Assembly (NCBI GenBank): GCA_963768885.1
Contig: CAVYJN010000010.1
Span: 62,001-126,000 of the forward strand
Direction: 5' to 3'
Source of the DNA: DASRIA01 sp963768885
GTDB taxonomy: Bacteria; Actinomycetota; Thermoleophilia; Solirubrobacterales; JBBDJG01
Length of the DNA stretch: 64,000 nucleotides
This document shows, in pieces, positions 33,365 to 43,258 of the stretch; position 1 is the first letter of the stretch, and each line of letters opens with the position of its first letter. The position numbers were made by a program, and so were the translations under genes. The notes beneath the pieces were generated by a model that had not been told where the DNA came from, searched no databases, and worked only from the letters and a program-made list of their open reading frames with translations.

Positions 33365-35400
33365 CCGCGGCGGCCTCCGCGCGCGCCCACAACTGCAGGT
33401 AGGCCTCGGCGCCGTTTGCCATGTCGTCGACGATCTGCTGGCCGGCGACCAGGCGCAGGTCCTCGACCCAGTCGGGGTACAGCCCGTAGTGGTCGACGCC
33501 GTCGGCGTTGATGTCGTAGACGCGCGTGCCCGAGTGCTGCTGGTCGATGACGCTCCCGCCGTCGAACGAGCGGAACGGGTACCGGACCGGGTTTGCAGCG
33601 GCATCCGGCCGCGGCACGGGCTGGGAGTGCAGCCCGTTGATGTCGGAGCCGAATCCGAGGCCGAAGAAGAAGCGCGAGTTGCGGTTCGCGCGCGCCTCGC
33701 GCCACTCCTCCGCGAAGCCATGGGCCTCGTGCGTGATCGGCCCGACCAGGCCGCCGAGGGTCTGGATGCGCTTCTGGCTGCCCGGGTCGCCCCAGCTGTG
33801 GCTCGAGATCACGCCGGGGTAGTTGTCGTTGGCCTCGAGGAGGTCCAGCGTCTCCCGGCGCGCCCTCATGCTCATGTGGTCGGTCTCGACGATCATCCCG
33901 CGACGCATCATCTCCCGGATCAGGTGCTCGCCGAGCGGGGTCAGCCCGTGGGGATTGCAGAGCGGCGCCGGGGGATAGACCGGCAGCTGCCCCTCGAACA
34001 GCGGCTGGGTGAGGACCGGGCCGAACAGCGTGTACATCAGCTCGGCGTGCTCGCCGGTGGGGTTGGTGGGCTCGTTGTCGTGGTCGGGGTCGTCGCAGTG
34101 CTCGGCGGTCCAGAACTTGCCGGTGGCGTACTTGTTGCCGGTGTTGACGAGCACGCCGGTCGTTCCGGAGTCGAACTTCACGCCCCCGAGCGCGTTGTCG
34201 AACTTGTGGATCGGGAACAGCGACACCACGCCGACCGACTGCAGCTTGTCGAGCTCGGCGTCGATCTGCTCGGGCGTGCAGCGCGGGATGTCGTTGAGCT
34301 GACCGCAGTCGAGGACCTCGGAGACCTCGACGCCGAGCACCATGGCGAGCTTGCCGGCGTTGATCACCTTGCGCGCCTCCGTCGGGCTCTTGACGATCCG
34401 CAGGAAGCCCTTGCCCGGACCGCCGAACTGGGCATCGATGTAGTCCTGCAGGGCATACATGTCGTCGGCCTGCTTGTACGCGCTCGCCATGTCGTTGCAG
34501 TTGTTCTGCTTGTACGGATAGAGCTCGCAGAGCGCCCGGTTCTCGACGAGGTCGTTGACCATGATCCGCAGCCCCGACCGCCACGCGCGCTCGATCCACT
34601 TCCAGTAGGTGCCCTCGTGGGTGAGCGACTCGTCGCGCGGCCAGCCGGCGAAGCTGGGCCATCCCTCGGGGCTGTGCGTCCCGTTGGGGCCGCCGGTGGA
34701 GAGGAAGTTCTCGACGACCGCGCCCGAGCCGTTCGGGTAGTGGTCGACGCAGTCGCGCATCGCCACCGTCACTCCGTACGGGCTCCACGGGCGCCCGCAA
34801 TGGAAGCGGCCGCCGAGGAACTCGAATGCGCCGATGTGGATGTGGTCGTCGAGGAAGCCGCGCACGCGGGCCTTCGCGTTGGGTCCCTTGAACGGCTGCC
34901 CCGTGACGTTCAGCTCCACCTCGGGGAAGGCCGCGCAGCCCTGGGCGGACGCGAAGGACCAGCGGGCCTCGGTCGAGGCGACCTGGACGAGGCGCCCCAG
35001 CGCTCCCACGCCGAGGTTGCGGTCGGTCGACACGTTCGTGAGCCGCAGCGTGCCGCCGTCGTCGGCGACGCGCCAGTCCGCCGCCGGTCCCGGCGGTGTC
35101 GGTCGGAGCGAGCGGGTCGAGCGCGCCGGCGCTCGGCATGCGCCCATCGGGGCCGTAGAGGAGGTAGCGGCCGAGCGCGGTGGCCTGGAGGCGGAAGGGT
35201 GTGGCAGAGGCGGCGGTCGGGGCCGTCGCGGCATACCCGAGCGCGTCGCGCACGACGAAGCGGTCGGTGTTCGCGTCGCGCAGGGCGTAGCAGCCGTTCG
35301 CGTAGGCGTAGATGTCGGCGGCGGCGGCCGGGGCGAACAGCGCACAGGCGGATGCGCACGCGACAAGCGTGACGGCGGCTCTCACGGCAACGGTCTTCAA
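33357..35400 (-). CDS. Secreted amidohydrolase/M19 dipeptidase-like protein, frameshifted
   Basis: About 681 residues when merged. A TTG at 35400 behind AGGGGGA gives a signal peptide (VTLVACASACALFAPAAAA). Residues about 30-170 are a beta-trefoil-like module (YAYANGCYALRDANTDRFVV, WRVADDGGTLRLTN). The TIM-barrel hydrolase follows with HxH in DDHIHIGAFEF, IVETDHMSMRARRETLDLLE and ISSHSWGD, which are metal-binding segments of membrane-dipeptidase/amidohydrolase enzymes. The frame breaks at about 35090 in a GGG run: APTDTAG joins PAADWRVADDGG after removing one G. The substrate is unknown. The GGSVIDQQHSGTRVYDINAD segment near the C-terminus is conserved in secreted homologues. Confidence 0.78.
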
Positions 35401-35559
35401 CGGTCCCCCTCGGTCAGCCCAGTAGACGTCCCCTTGCGAGGCGTTCTGCCCGCCCGGCCGCGGAAGTAAACGCCGAGTCAATAGCGGGGCGAACGCTCGC
35501 TCGCGCCGCGGGCAACCCCCCGCCTAGTGCCCGGGACCTCGAGAAACACGCCGCATCGC

Positions 35560-38418
35560 TCAGCCCGTGCCGACGGCGAGCACGTCCGGAAGCTGCCGGC
35601 GAGACGAGATGTCGAGCTTGCGGAACGACCGTCCCAGGTGGGTCTCCACCGTTTTCTCGGTGACGAAGAGCGTTTGGGCGATCTCCCGGTTCGTGCCGCC
35701 CGTCGCGGCGAGCTCGGCCACGCGCCGCTCGCTGGGGGTCAGCGAGTCCGCACCAGCGCGCTCGGTCTTTCGGGGCCGGACGCCGATCGCGGCGAGCTCG
35801 GCCCGCGCCCGGCGCTCCAGGGCTCGGGCGCCACAGCGGGCGGCCAGCGTGAGCCCCTCCAGCAGAGGCTCCCGGGCCACGGTCCGCTGTCCGGCCGCGC
35901 GGAACGTTGCGCCGAGGTCGACCAGCACACGCGCATGCTCCAATCGTGCCGGCGAGGGCGCCAGGACGGCGAGTGCCTCCGCCAGCCGCTTCGGCCGCTC
36001 CGCGGGGGGGCCGACGAGCGCGTCGGCGCGCAGCGCGACACCGATCGCCCGCGGCGCGCCGAAGGACCGCGCGCGGCGAACCTCGTCGGCGGCCAGGGCG
36101 CGTGCCTCGTCGTGGCGCCCGAGCTCGGCCAGCGAAAGCGCCGTCGCCGACCGCCACGCCAGCATGCCCGGGTTCTCGCCGCCGAACGCCGGGTCGTCGC
36201 AGCCGCGCAGCTCCTCGATCGCGGCTTCGTGGTTGCCGGCCGCGGCGCGAAGCACGCCGGAGGCGTAGCGCAGCTGGGAGCTCGGCGTGAACTCGGTGTC
36301 GTAGCGAACGCCGGCGCGGTCGATGAGCCGGCGCAGGGCGTCGGGGGTCTCGTCGCGCTCGAGGCCCGAGAGCACCGCCGCCGACACCGCCAGGACGAGG
36401 AACTCGACGCCGAGCAGGTCGGGGGCGAGCTCGATCGCCGCCTGCGCGTCCGCCTCGGCGGCGGCCAGGTCTCCGCGGCGCACCGCGATGAGCGCTCGAA
36501 GCGACGAGATGGTCACGACCGTCAGTGCCGCGCCCGCGCGCGCGTGCCTGACGCGAGGATCTCGTCCGCGCCCCGCAGGGCCGCGTCAAGACCGTCGGCG
36601 GACCGCGAGGGCGGCCAGGGCCAACTGGGCCCAGTTCTCGCCGCGGAGGGGCTCGAGCGGAAGGCCCGCCGCGAGCGCACGCTCGGCGAGGTCGATCGCG
36701 GTGGACGCCGAGCGCAGATTCAGCACCTCTTCCATGGCGAGCGCGGCGAGCGTGGTGGCCCGCAGCACTCCGCGTGCCGGGCCGCCCGGATCTCGCAGGG
36801 CGGCGATCGTCGCCTCGGCCTCGCGCCGGGCCGACGCCGAGGTGTAGCTGAGGCCCAGCAGCGCGATCTCGAGCTGCTCGCGTACCGGCTCCTGGGCCGG
36901 GAGCCGCTCCTGGGCGCGGCGCAGGATTGCCGCTCCTTCGGCGGCGCGGCCGGCGAAGAAGAGCATGCCGCTGAGCTCGATTGCCGCCGCGGCGATCGCG
37001 GCTGCGTCATCGCCCTGCTCGACGATCTCCGACAGTGGGGCGATCGCCTCCGGCGCGCCGGCGCGGGCGTGCGCCTGGCCAAGCTCGAGCAGGACCGCGG
37101 CGCGGTCGCTCTCGGCGGGAGGCTCGTCGAGGGCGCGGGAGAGCAGGGCGGCCGCGCCGGCTGCGTCGCCCAGGGCCAGCGCGTCGCGGGCGGCGTCCCG
37201 CAGCAGTGCCACCGCCCCCGGGTCGCCGGCCGGCTCGGTGTGCATGACCTGCGCCGCGACCTGGCCGGCGGGCGCCCCGCGCTCGCGCAGGATCGCCGCC
37301 GCCGCGTGGTGCAGTCGCTCCCGTTCAGCGGGCGACAGGTCGCCGTGGATCGCCGCGCGCAGGATCGGGTGGGTGAAGCCGACCGTGCCGCCGGATTCCA
37401 CGACGCCCGCGGATACCAGCGCCCCCATCGCCGCCTCCAGGTCGGCGCCGGCGAGTCCGGCCAGCCGCGCGGCGTCGCCCATCTGCGCGCCGTCGCCGAG
37501 CGCGCTGAGCGCGCGCGCGAGCGCGGCGGCCTCCGGCGCCAGCCGCGCCAGACGGAGCAACACCGCGTTGGCGACGCCGCGTGGGACGATCGCGCCGACA
37601 TCGTCCGCGGCGGCCGCGGTGGGATCGACGCCGCGAGCCGCCGCCTCGTCGAGCAGCTCGCCGACGAGGAACGGGTTGCCGCCCGTCACGTCGAGGCACG
37701 CGCGGACGAACCGATCGTCGGGCGCGTCGGACAGCCGGGCGGCGATCAGTGCGCCGACGGCCGCCTCCGTCAGGGCCGACGGGCGCAGCAGCTCGGCACC
37801 GGGATCGGCAACGAGCGCCGCAGCCTCGGGCGTCAGCGCGGGATCGAGCGGCCGGGTGGCGAGGACGAGCGCGAGCGGCTGCCCCTCGAGCCGGCGCGCG
37901 ATGAACGCGAGCGCGCGCGCCGACGGCGCGTCGCACCACTGCAGGTCGTCGATCACGAGCGCGAGCGGCGAATCCGCGGCCAGGTTCGAGGCGAGCCAGT
38001 ACAGGCCGTGCTGCCACGCGTAGCCGGGATCGCCGGCGGATGGGCCTGGCACCGCCACGGCGGTCGTGGGCGCTCCGGTGAGCATGTCCGCGGCCAGCGC
38101 CGCCGCTCCCGCCAGCCAGCGGTCGCGCTCGCCGGCGTCGGCCTCCAGCAGTGGGCGCTCGAAGAGCTGGCGCACGACCCCGAACGGGAACCCCTGCTCG
38201 AGCTCCGTCGCCCGCGCCGCAAGGACGCGGAGGCCGAGGTCCGACGCCTGGACGCGTGCCTCCTCGAGCAGCCGTGACTTCCCCATCCCCGCGGCGCCCT
38301 CGATGACCAGGACTGCCCCGGCTCGCTGGCCGGCGGCGCGCAGCGCGTCGCGGACGCGCTCGACCTCGTGCTCGCGCTCGAGCAGCGCGGCCGGCCGGGC
38401 GAGGGTGGATTGGTCCAT
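35560..38418 (-). CDS. MalT/LAL-type LuxR transcriptional regulator with AAA ATPase domain, frameshifted
   Basis: About 953 residues when merged. The N-terminal AAA/STAND ATPase has Walker A (EGAAGMGKSRLLEEA, about residue 40) and Walker B (LALVIDDLQWCDAPSARAL). A long helical TPR-like sensor region spans about 400-870. The C-terminal LuxR helix-turn-helix reads LTPSERRVAELAATGGTNRE then VTEKTVETHLG. Such regulators activate transcription when a ligand and ATP trigger oligomerisation. The frame breaks at about 36600: removing one C joins ALAALAV to ADGLDAALRGADEILA. It is divergent from the cupredoxin gene, and the 51-bp repeat at 38451 lies between their starts, so it may control that gene and the RTX-like gene. 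Confidence 0.88.
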
Positions 38419-38450
38419 GCGCCGATCGATCGTACGCCCGGCCCCCGGCC

Positions 38451-38501
38451 CGCGCAATGTTCGGGGGTCGATGTCAGGGGATGTGCCCGATGTGCGGAGC
38501 G
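38451..38501. repeat. 51-bp perfect repeat, copy 1 (upstream of the cupredoxin gene)
   Basis: Identical over 51 bases to 39024-39074. It begins CGCGCAATGTTCGGGGG and ends GATGTGCGGAGCG, containing four ATGT words 14, 10 and 9 bp apart. It lies between the divergent LuxR regulator (start 38418) and the cupredoxin gene (start 38554). Probably a regulatory element. Confidence 0.9.
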
Positions 38502-38553
38502 CCGGTCGGGCGGACGATGGCCGCCACAGCAACCGTCCCGACAAGGAGGACAC

Positions 38554-38934
38554 ATGAAGGTCAAGACACTCCGCTTCGCCCCTCTCGCCGCCGCGCTCGC
38601 CGTGGCGCTCGCGCTGTCGGCTCTGATCGGCGCCGGCTCCGCAGCCGCGGCTCCGAAGACGGTCAACGGCTCCGTCGGCCCCGGCTTCACGATCTCGCTG
38701 AAGCTCGCCGGCAAGAAGGTGAAGAAGCTCAAGGCCACGACCTACAGATTCAAGGTCACGGACAAGTCCTCGAGCCACAACTTCCGCCTCAAGGGCCCGG
38801 GCTACAACAAGGCGATCACCAGCGTCGGCTTCACCGGCACGAAGACGGTCACGATCAAGCTCCGGAAGGGCACATACCGCTACGTGTGCGATCCGCACTC
38901 GAGCTTCATGAAGGGCAGCTTCAAGGTCGGCTGA
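38554..38934 (+). CDS. Secreted plastocyanin-like cupredoxin
   Basis: 126 residues. A signal peptide (LAVALALSALIGAGSAAAA) precedes a single cupredoxin domain. Type-1 copper ligands are visible: His in SSHNFRLKG, and Cys, His and Met in YRYVCDPHSSFMKG (C-x2-H-x4-M). Such proteins carry one electron outside the membrane or bind copper. AGGAGG precedes the ATG at 38554. It is divergent from the LuxR regulator, with the 51-bp repeat between. No oxidase or partner gene adjoins it. Confidence 0.93.
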   Translation: MKVKTLRFAPLAAALAVALALSALIGAGSAAAAPKTVNGSVGPGFTISLKLAGKKVKKLKATTYRFKVTDKSSSHNFRLKGPGYNKAITSVGFTGTKTVTIKLRKGTYRYVCDPHSSFMKGSFKVG

Positions 38935-39023
38935 TCCACAACTCGTCGCCTGCGCCCGGTCCCACGGGGCTCGGCATCACGACGAATAGCACCTCCCCGC
39001 ACGAGGCCCGGTCCCCCGGGCCT

Positions 39024-39074
39024 CGCGCAATGTTCGGGGGTCGATGTCAGGGGATGTGCCCGATGTGCGGAGCG
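39024..39074. repeat. 51-bp perfect repeat, copy 2 (upstream of the RTX-like gene)
   Basis: Exact copy of 38451-38501, with partial similarity in the flanks (CCCGG before, GCGGAC after). It lies 80-130 bp before the RTX-like gene, in the 219-bp gap after the cupredoxin gene. The position matches copy 1, so both secreted-protein genes probably share control. Confidence 0.9.
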
Positions 39075-39153
39075 CTTTTCGCGCGGACCATGACGGCAAT
39101 CCGCCCGTACACCACAGCGGCGGTCCCAAAGCCAGACCGGAGGTAATCTCGAA

Positions 39154-40944
39154 ATGACTTCCTTCTTCAAGCGGGTGGCGCTGACCGCCATCATCACGGC
39201 GATTGGCACGCTCGCCGTCTCAACGCCGGCGAGCGCGGACGTGACGCCGGTCGTCAATGGCAACACCCTCACCGTCACGGGTGGGGTTGACCCCGACTCC
39301 ATCACCCTCGCCGCCGCGGGTGGCTTCATCACGGTCAACCGCGGCGCGACGACGCTCCAGTCGGGCGCCAACGCCGAAATCGTGGTCAACGCCAATGGTG
39401 GCAACGACACCGTCGACGCGACCGCGCTGACGGCCGCCGACTATGGCGCCCTGGCCATCAACGGCGGGGACGGAGATGACGCTCTCACCGGCGGGGCGGG
39501 TGTCGACGGCATTCACGGCGACAGCGGCAACGACCGCCTCGTCGGCTTCAAGGGCAACGACGCGGTGCTCGGCGGTGACGGCAACGACGTGATGGTCTGG
39601 AACAACGGCGACGCTTCGGATGTCAACAACGGCGACGCCGGCGTCGACGAGGTCGAGGTCAACGGCTCCCCCACTGCGGGCGACGAGTTCGTTGCCAACG
39701 CCGATCCCCCGTCGGGTCGTGCGCTGTTCACTCGGATCAACCTGGTGCCGTTCGCGATCGACCTCAGTGCCGAGCGGCTGACGGTCAATGGTCTCGGCGG
39801 TGACGACGGCTTCTCGCCCAATCCGGGCAATCCCAACGCCGCGAGCCAGTTCCCCGGAGTCACCAGCCTGACGCTCAGCGGCGGCAGCGGCGCCGACCGG
39901 CTCGTCGGCGGCGACGGCAGCGACGTCATCAACGGCGGCGACGGCGACGATCAACTCCAGGGCGGTGGCGGAGACGACCGCCTGACCGGCGACCGCGGGT
40001 CGGACAAGGTGTTCGGCGACGCGGGCGACGACGCGCTGGTCTGGAACAACGGCGACGGCAGCGACCAGAACTTCGGCGACGCCGGGTTCGATCGGGCCGA
40101 AGTCAACGGGTCGCCGGCCGCCGGCGACGCGTTCAAGCTCTCCCCGAACGGCGCCAACGCGAAGTTCGAGCGCACCAACCTCGTCCCGTTCACGATCGAC
40201 CTCGCCGCAGGAGGCGTCGAGGCCGTCGCGGTCAGCGGCGGTGGCGGCGATGATCAGCTCGTCGTCGCGCCCGGGCTGCCGGGGCTGCTGGTGGTGGCCG
40301 ACGGCGATGCGGGCAACGACACCCTGACCGGAAGCGAGGAGAACGACGGCTTCTCCGGCGGAGCGGGCAACGATGTCCTCAACCCCGGCGGCGCCACCGA
40401 CTCGGCCGACGGTGGCGAGGGCGACGACCAGTTGTTCACCCGCGACGGGGCTGTCGATCTCGTCCAGGGCGGGGCGGGCACCGACCGCGCCCAGACCGAT
40501 GCCGTGACCGTCGACTCGGTGAGCGGCGTCGAGGCGCTCGACGCGACGGCGGTCGTGACCAACACGGTCGCACCGATCGACACGGCCGCGCTGGTGCCCA
40601 CGCTCGGGAAGGTCAAGGTCACCCGCAGCAACCGGCAACTGGTCGCGCGCGTCCCGGTCTCCTGCTCGAACGGCGAGGCCGGTGGGTGCCGCACGACGCT
40701 GACGGTGGAAACGGCCAAGCCGATCCGGTTGGGCAAGGTGCGCGCGGTGCTGGTCCTGGGATCGCGAAGGGTCACGCTCCGCCGCGGTCAGCGCTCGACC
40801 GTGTCGATCCGCCTCGCCGCCGGCGCCGCCACGCTCGCCAAGCGCCGCAAGCTCGCGACGCGGGTCCGGATCACGAGCTCCGACGCGGCCGGCAACTCCG
40901 CCGCGCGGTCGGTCGCCCTGCGCCTCACGATCCCGCGCCGGTAG
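39154..40944 (+). CDS. Secreted RTX-like calcium-binding repeat protein
   Basis: 596 residues with a signal peptide (LTAIITAIGTLAVSTPASA). Several GGxGxD-type nonapeptide blocks that bind Ca2+ are visible (INGGDGDDALTGGAGVDGIH, LVGGDGSDVINGGDGDDQLQ, GGAGNDVL). Between them a ~75-residue module occurs twice: VWNNGDASDVNNGDAGVDEV...NLVPFAIDL and VWNNGDGSDQNFGDAGFDRA...NLVPFTIDL. The C-terminal 140 residues form a basic beta-rich domain (KVKVTRSNRQLVARVPVSCS, with a Cys pair). Known RTX proteins fold on meeting calcium outside the cell; no lipase, protease or type I secretion gene is nearby. The second copy of the 51-bp repeat lies upstream and a strong terminator follows. Confidence 0.88.
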   Translation: MTSFFKRVALTAIITAIGTLAVSTPASADVTPVVNGNTLTVTGGVDPDSITLAAAGGFITVNRGATTLQSGANAEIVVNANGGNDTVDATALTAADYGALAINGGDGDDALTGGAGVDGIHGDSGNDRLVGFKGNDAVLGGDGNDVMVWNNGDASDVNNGDAGVDEVEVNGSPTAGDEFVANADPPSGRALFTRINLVPFAIDLSAERLTVNGLGGDDGFSPNPGNPNAASQFPGVTSLTLSGGSGADRLVGGDGSDVINGGDGDDQLQGGGGDDRLTGDRGSDKVFGDAGDDALVWNNGDGSDQNFGDAGFDRAEVNGSPAAGDAFKLSPNGANAKFERTNLVPFTIDLAAGGVEAVAVSGGGGDDQLVVAPGLPGLLVVADGDAGNDTLTGSEENDGFSGGAGNDVLNPGGATDSADGGEGDDQLFTRDGAVDLVQGGAGTDRAQTDAVTVDSVSGVEALDATAVVTNTVAPIDTAALVPTLGKVKVTRSNRQLVARVPVSCSNGEAGGCRTTLTVETAKPIRLGKVRAVLVLGSRRVTLRRGQRSTVSIRLAAGAATLAKRRKLATRVRITSSDAAGNSAARSVALRLTIPRR

Positions 40945-40965
40945 GCGACCGTTCAAGTCCGCGCA

Positions 40966-40992
40966 GGGGGCCCGCCGATGTGGCGGGCCCCC
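40966..40992 (+). terminator. Strong hairpin terminator after the RTX-like gene
   Basis: GGGGGCCCGCC, loop GATGT, GGCGGGCCCCC: a perfect 11-bp stem 22 bp after the stop. Confidence 0.75.
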
Positions 40993-41027
40993 TGGCGGAT
41001 TCGGCCCGGATATATTGGCCGTACGTC

Positions 41028-41288
41028 ATGGCGAATCGCGACTTCACGAGCGAAGAGGCGCGCCGGATCGGCGAGGCGATCGGGATCGACTGGGCGAGCG
41101 TTCCCTTCGATCTCGACCAGTTCCGGCTCGGATTGGCGGTCGAGCTCGAGCACGGCGCGCACGATCCGGAGACCAACGTCACCGACGACGACGAGCTGAC
41201 CACGGGCAAGATCGCGTGGGCGCACCTGAAGGAGCTGCCCGACTACTACACGCGCCTCGCCCGCATGGAGGCCGAAGCCGGATCCTGA
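41028..41288 (+). CDS. DUF5661 family protein
   Basis: 86 residues. FTSEEARRIGEAIGIDWASV, PFDLDQFRLGLAVELEHG and TGKIAWAHLKELPDYYTRLA match DUF5661, a small family of unknown function found mostly in bacteria and phages. The sequence is acidic and probably helical. The ATG at 41028 begins the conserved region; no good ribosome site is visible, and a TATATT box lies 12 bases upstream. It follows a terminator, so it is its own transcription unit. Convergent with the acyltransferase gene. Confidence 0.8.
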   Translation: MANRDFTSEEARRIGEAIGIDWASVPFDLDQFRLGLAVELEHGAHDPETNVTDDDELTTGKIAWAHLKELPDYYTRLARMEAEAGS

Positions 41289-41316
41289 TCGGCGCTCGGC
41301 ATCCGGCACGTCGAGC

Positions 41317-42186
41317 CTAGAACGGAAGCATGCGGCGAAGCGCCGCGACCTGCGCTCCCGTCAGCCGCCTCGCCTCGCCGCGCAGTCGCGGGCCGAGCCT
41401 GCGGGCCGGATCGTTCCTGCGCTCCAGCCGCAGGTCCTCGATTCCCCGTTCGACCGACTCGCGCACGGCGTCGCGCAACGCTTGCGCAGCGTCCGTGTCA
41501 TCCCATGACGAGCCGAATGCTCGGGCGTCGATCGGTGCGGCGATGCGTCCGTAGATCCGCTGGGGCCGGGGAAGCGGGGTCGGGCCGAGACCGCGCACAA
41601 CCGGCCACAGCGCCTCAGGGTCGATGTCGAGCCGGGCCGCCAGCGCGCGGGCGGGCGCGTAGAGCGCGTCGTCGGCGTCGGCGACCACGTCCCACATGTC
41701 GTCCACGCCGATCATCGAGAACGGCACGATCGGGTAGCCGAACTCGAGCGCGAGCCGCGCGAAGCCGATCCGCTCGCGCCACACCAGCGGGTAGTGGTCG
41801 CCACGGCGTCTCGCGACCTCGCGGCCCCCGCCGGGGAACACCAGTACGGCTTCCCGACCTTCCAAGAGCCGGCGCGTGTTCTCGCGCGTGCCGTCGATGG
41901 TGCCGAAGTGGGTCAGCAGACTGCGCCACACCGGCACGCGATAGTGCTGGCGCTCGCCCAGCGAGCGGACCAGTATGCCGGTGCGCCGGTGGATCTCGAA
42001 CACGAGGAACGGCACGTCGAACAACCCGAGCGTGGTGTGGTTGCCGACAAGCAGGTAGCGCCCGTCGGCCGGCAGGTTCTCGTGCCCGTCGATGCGCGGG
42101 TCGGTGAGCGCGCGCCACGGTGCGAGCAGCGCTTCGGCGGCCGCGAACTCGGCTGCGCCGGGAGGGGTGAAGGCCGCCACGTCCAT
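41317..42186 (-). CDS. PlsC/DGAT-like lysophospholipid acyltransferase
   Basis: 289 residues from the ATG at 42186, which has GGAG five bases upstream (an upstream GTG at 42231 is possible). Acyltransferase fold: block I is VGNHTTLGLFDVPFLVFEI, where His and Asp are six residues apart rather than the usual four, as in the TMEM68/DGAT-like branch. Block III is LVFPGGGREVARRRGDHYPL, followed by ALEFGYPIVPFSMIGVDD. Enzymes of this group move a fatty acyl chain onto glycerolipids, at the inner face of the membrane. No neighbouring lipid gene. Likely monocistronic. Confidence 0.87.
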   Translation of the reverse strand: MDVAAFTPPGAAEFAAAEALLAPWRALTDPRIDGHENLPADGRYLLVGNHTTLGLFDVPFLVFEIHRRTGILVRSLGERQHYRVPVWRSLLTHFGTIDGTRENTRRLLEGREAVLVFPGGGREVARRRGDHYPLVWRERIGFARLALEFGYPIVPFSMIGVDDMWDVVADADDALYAPARALAARLDIDPEALWPVVRGLGPTPLPRPQRIYGRIAAPIDARAFGSSWDDTDAAQALRDAVRESVERGIEDLRLERRNDPARRLGPRLRGEARRLTGAQVAALRRMLPF

Positions 42187-42265
42187 GTCTCCATGCTCGC
42201 TCAACCGATGTGCAGTCTTCCAGTGATCCACAGTCGGACGTTCGCCCGTAGCTCTCGGTGCCGTC

Positions 42266-42461
42266 GTGCCGCGAGATGCATCGACTCAGACGTTGGACCG
42301 AGCTGTGGACAATCACGACCCGACATCCGGAATCGCCGGGACGACCGTGCTGAGCTGCCGGCGCTGCGGCTTGACGATCAGGCCCAAGGCGCGATGGCTG
42401 GCGGTCGAGAATTGCCCGCGGTGCATCGGACGAAGTCGCGTCGTGGTGAGGATGGTCGCTG
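42266..42461 (+). CDS. Possible small zinc-ribbon protein, 3' end uncertain
   Basis: Reads SCRRCGLTIRPKARWLAVEN followed by CPRCIGRSRVVVRM, a CxxC...CxxC ribbon like other small actinobacterial zinc-ribbon proteins. The start is GTG 42266 or further in. The frame has no stop until 43054, running antisense through the heliorhodopsin gene. A shift of one base gives TGA at 42459-42461, a natural length of about 65 residues. Weak evidence; no ribosome site was identified. The rest of the 283-bp gap between the acyltransferase and heliorhodopsin genes holds nothing else visible. Confidence 0.4.
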
Positions 42462-42469
42462 AACAGCCG

Positions 42470-43258
42470 CTACCCGCCGGCGAGCGCACCGGCGTAGACC
42501 TGCCAGGCGAGCGCGCTCTTCGCGATCAGGCTCAGAAAGAGGTAGACGCGCTCCGCGAACAGCGGGTCCGCCCATCGCCCGCGAGCGCGGTACTGGAGCC
42601 ACATGTTGAGCGCGAACGTGTTGAACAGCAGGAAGAGCGTGACGAAGATCGCGAACACGAAGCCGGGCGCGCCCTCGCCGTCCGTCTGCGAAACGACAAG
42701 CTGCACGCCGATCGCGATCCAGGGCACCGCGCCGGCGATGCAGCCGTAGATGAAGGGCCGCCAGTCGACGGTCGCGCGGTCGAGGTTGGCCCGCTCCATG
42801 ACGAGGCCGAAGAGGATCATCGCGGCGTTGACGCCGAACAGCGCGATCAGCGCCGTGGCCTCGGTGATCCCCGCGAGCATCGCGATCAACACGACCATCA
42901 GCGACGCGCTGATCGAGTACTCCCACCAGCGGGCCGGGTTGATGCCGCGAGCGACGTTGCGCTCGTACCAGCTGTGGACGGGCGGGCTCGCGACCGTGAG
43001 GTGGTCCACCGCCGCCAGCAGCAGGAACAGCGCAACCGCGAGGTCGATCCGTAGATCGAAGAGGTTCGCGGGGCCGCCGTATCGGCCGCTGCCCGGAGGC
43101 CCGGCCAGGTAGGTCACATCGACGGGCAGCGACGCTGCGCCGGCCAGCGCGAGGATCGCGACGGCCTGGGCGGCGTGCGCAAGCCCGACGCCGACGTTCA
43201 GCCGCCGCAGCGAGCTGAAGCGCTCTGCATGTTCGTCGTTGGGTGTCAGTCGATTCAT
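42470..43258 (-). CDS. Heliorhodopsin
   Basis: 262 residues, seven membrane helices. Heliorhodopsins are retinal photoreceptors with inverted topology (N-terminus inside) and no ion pumping in most members. Every diagnostic residue is present with a constant offset from the reference protein 48C12: His28 (His23), His86 (His80), counter-ion Glu113 in WWEYSISASLM (Glu107), and the retinal Lys247 in SLIAKSALAWQV (Lys241). Other conserved stretches are FGVNAAMILFGLVME and FALNMWLQY. The ATG overlaps the stop of the ECF42 sigma gene in ATGA, so it is translationally coupled and the last gene of a VOC-YCII-ECF42-rhodopsin operon. No carotenoid oxygenase gene for retinal synthesis is in the window. 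Confidence 0.95.
   Translation of the reverse strand: MNRLTPNDEHAERFSSLRRLNVGVGLAHAAQAVAILALAGAASLPVDVTYLAGPPGSGRYGGPANLFDLRIDLAVALFLLLAAVDHLTVASPPVHSWYERNVARGINPARWWEYSISASLMVVLIAMLAGITEATALIALFGVNAAMILFGLVMERANLDRATVDWRPFIYGCIAGAVPWIAIGVQLVVSQTDGEGAPGFVFAIFVTLFLLFNTFALNMWLQYRARGRWADPLFAERVYLFLSLIAKSALAWQVYAGALAGG

Noticed and set aside
33489..38277. Long plus-strand frames opposite the M19-like and LuxR genes
   Set aside because: Antisense shadows caused by high GC; the minus strand carries the Walker, LuxR and hydrolase motifs.
38457..38560. Cys-rich mini-gene (MFGGRCQGM...) as a coding gene
   Set aside because: Both copies are identical at every base, so there is no coding signature, and the frames diverge after the repeat; kept only as an alternative explanation.
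42266..43054. Plus-strand frame as one 262-residue protein
   Set aside because: Only the first ~65 residues (zinc ribbon) look real; the rest is antisense to heliorhodopsin.
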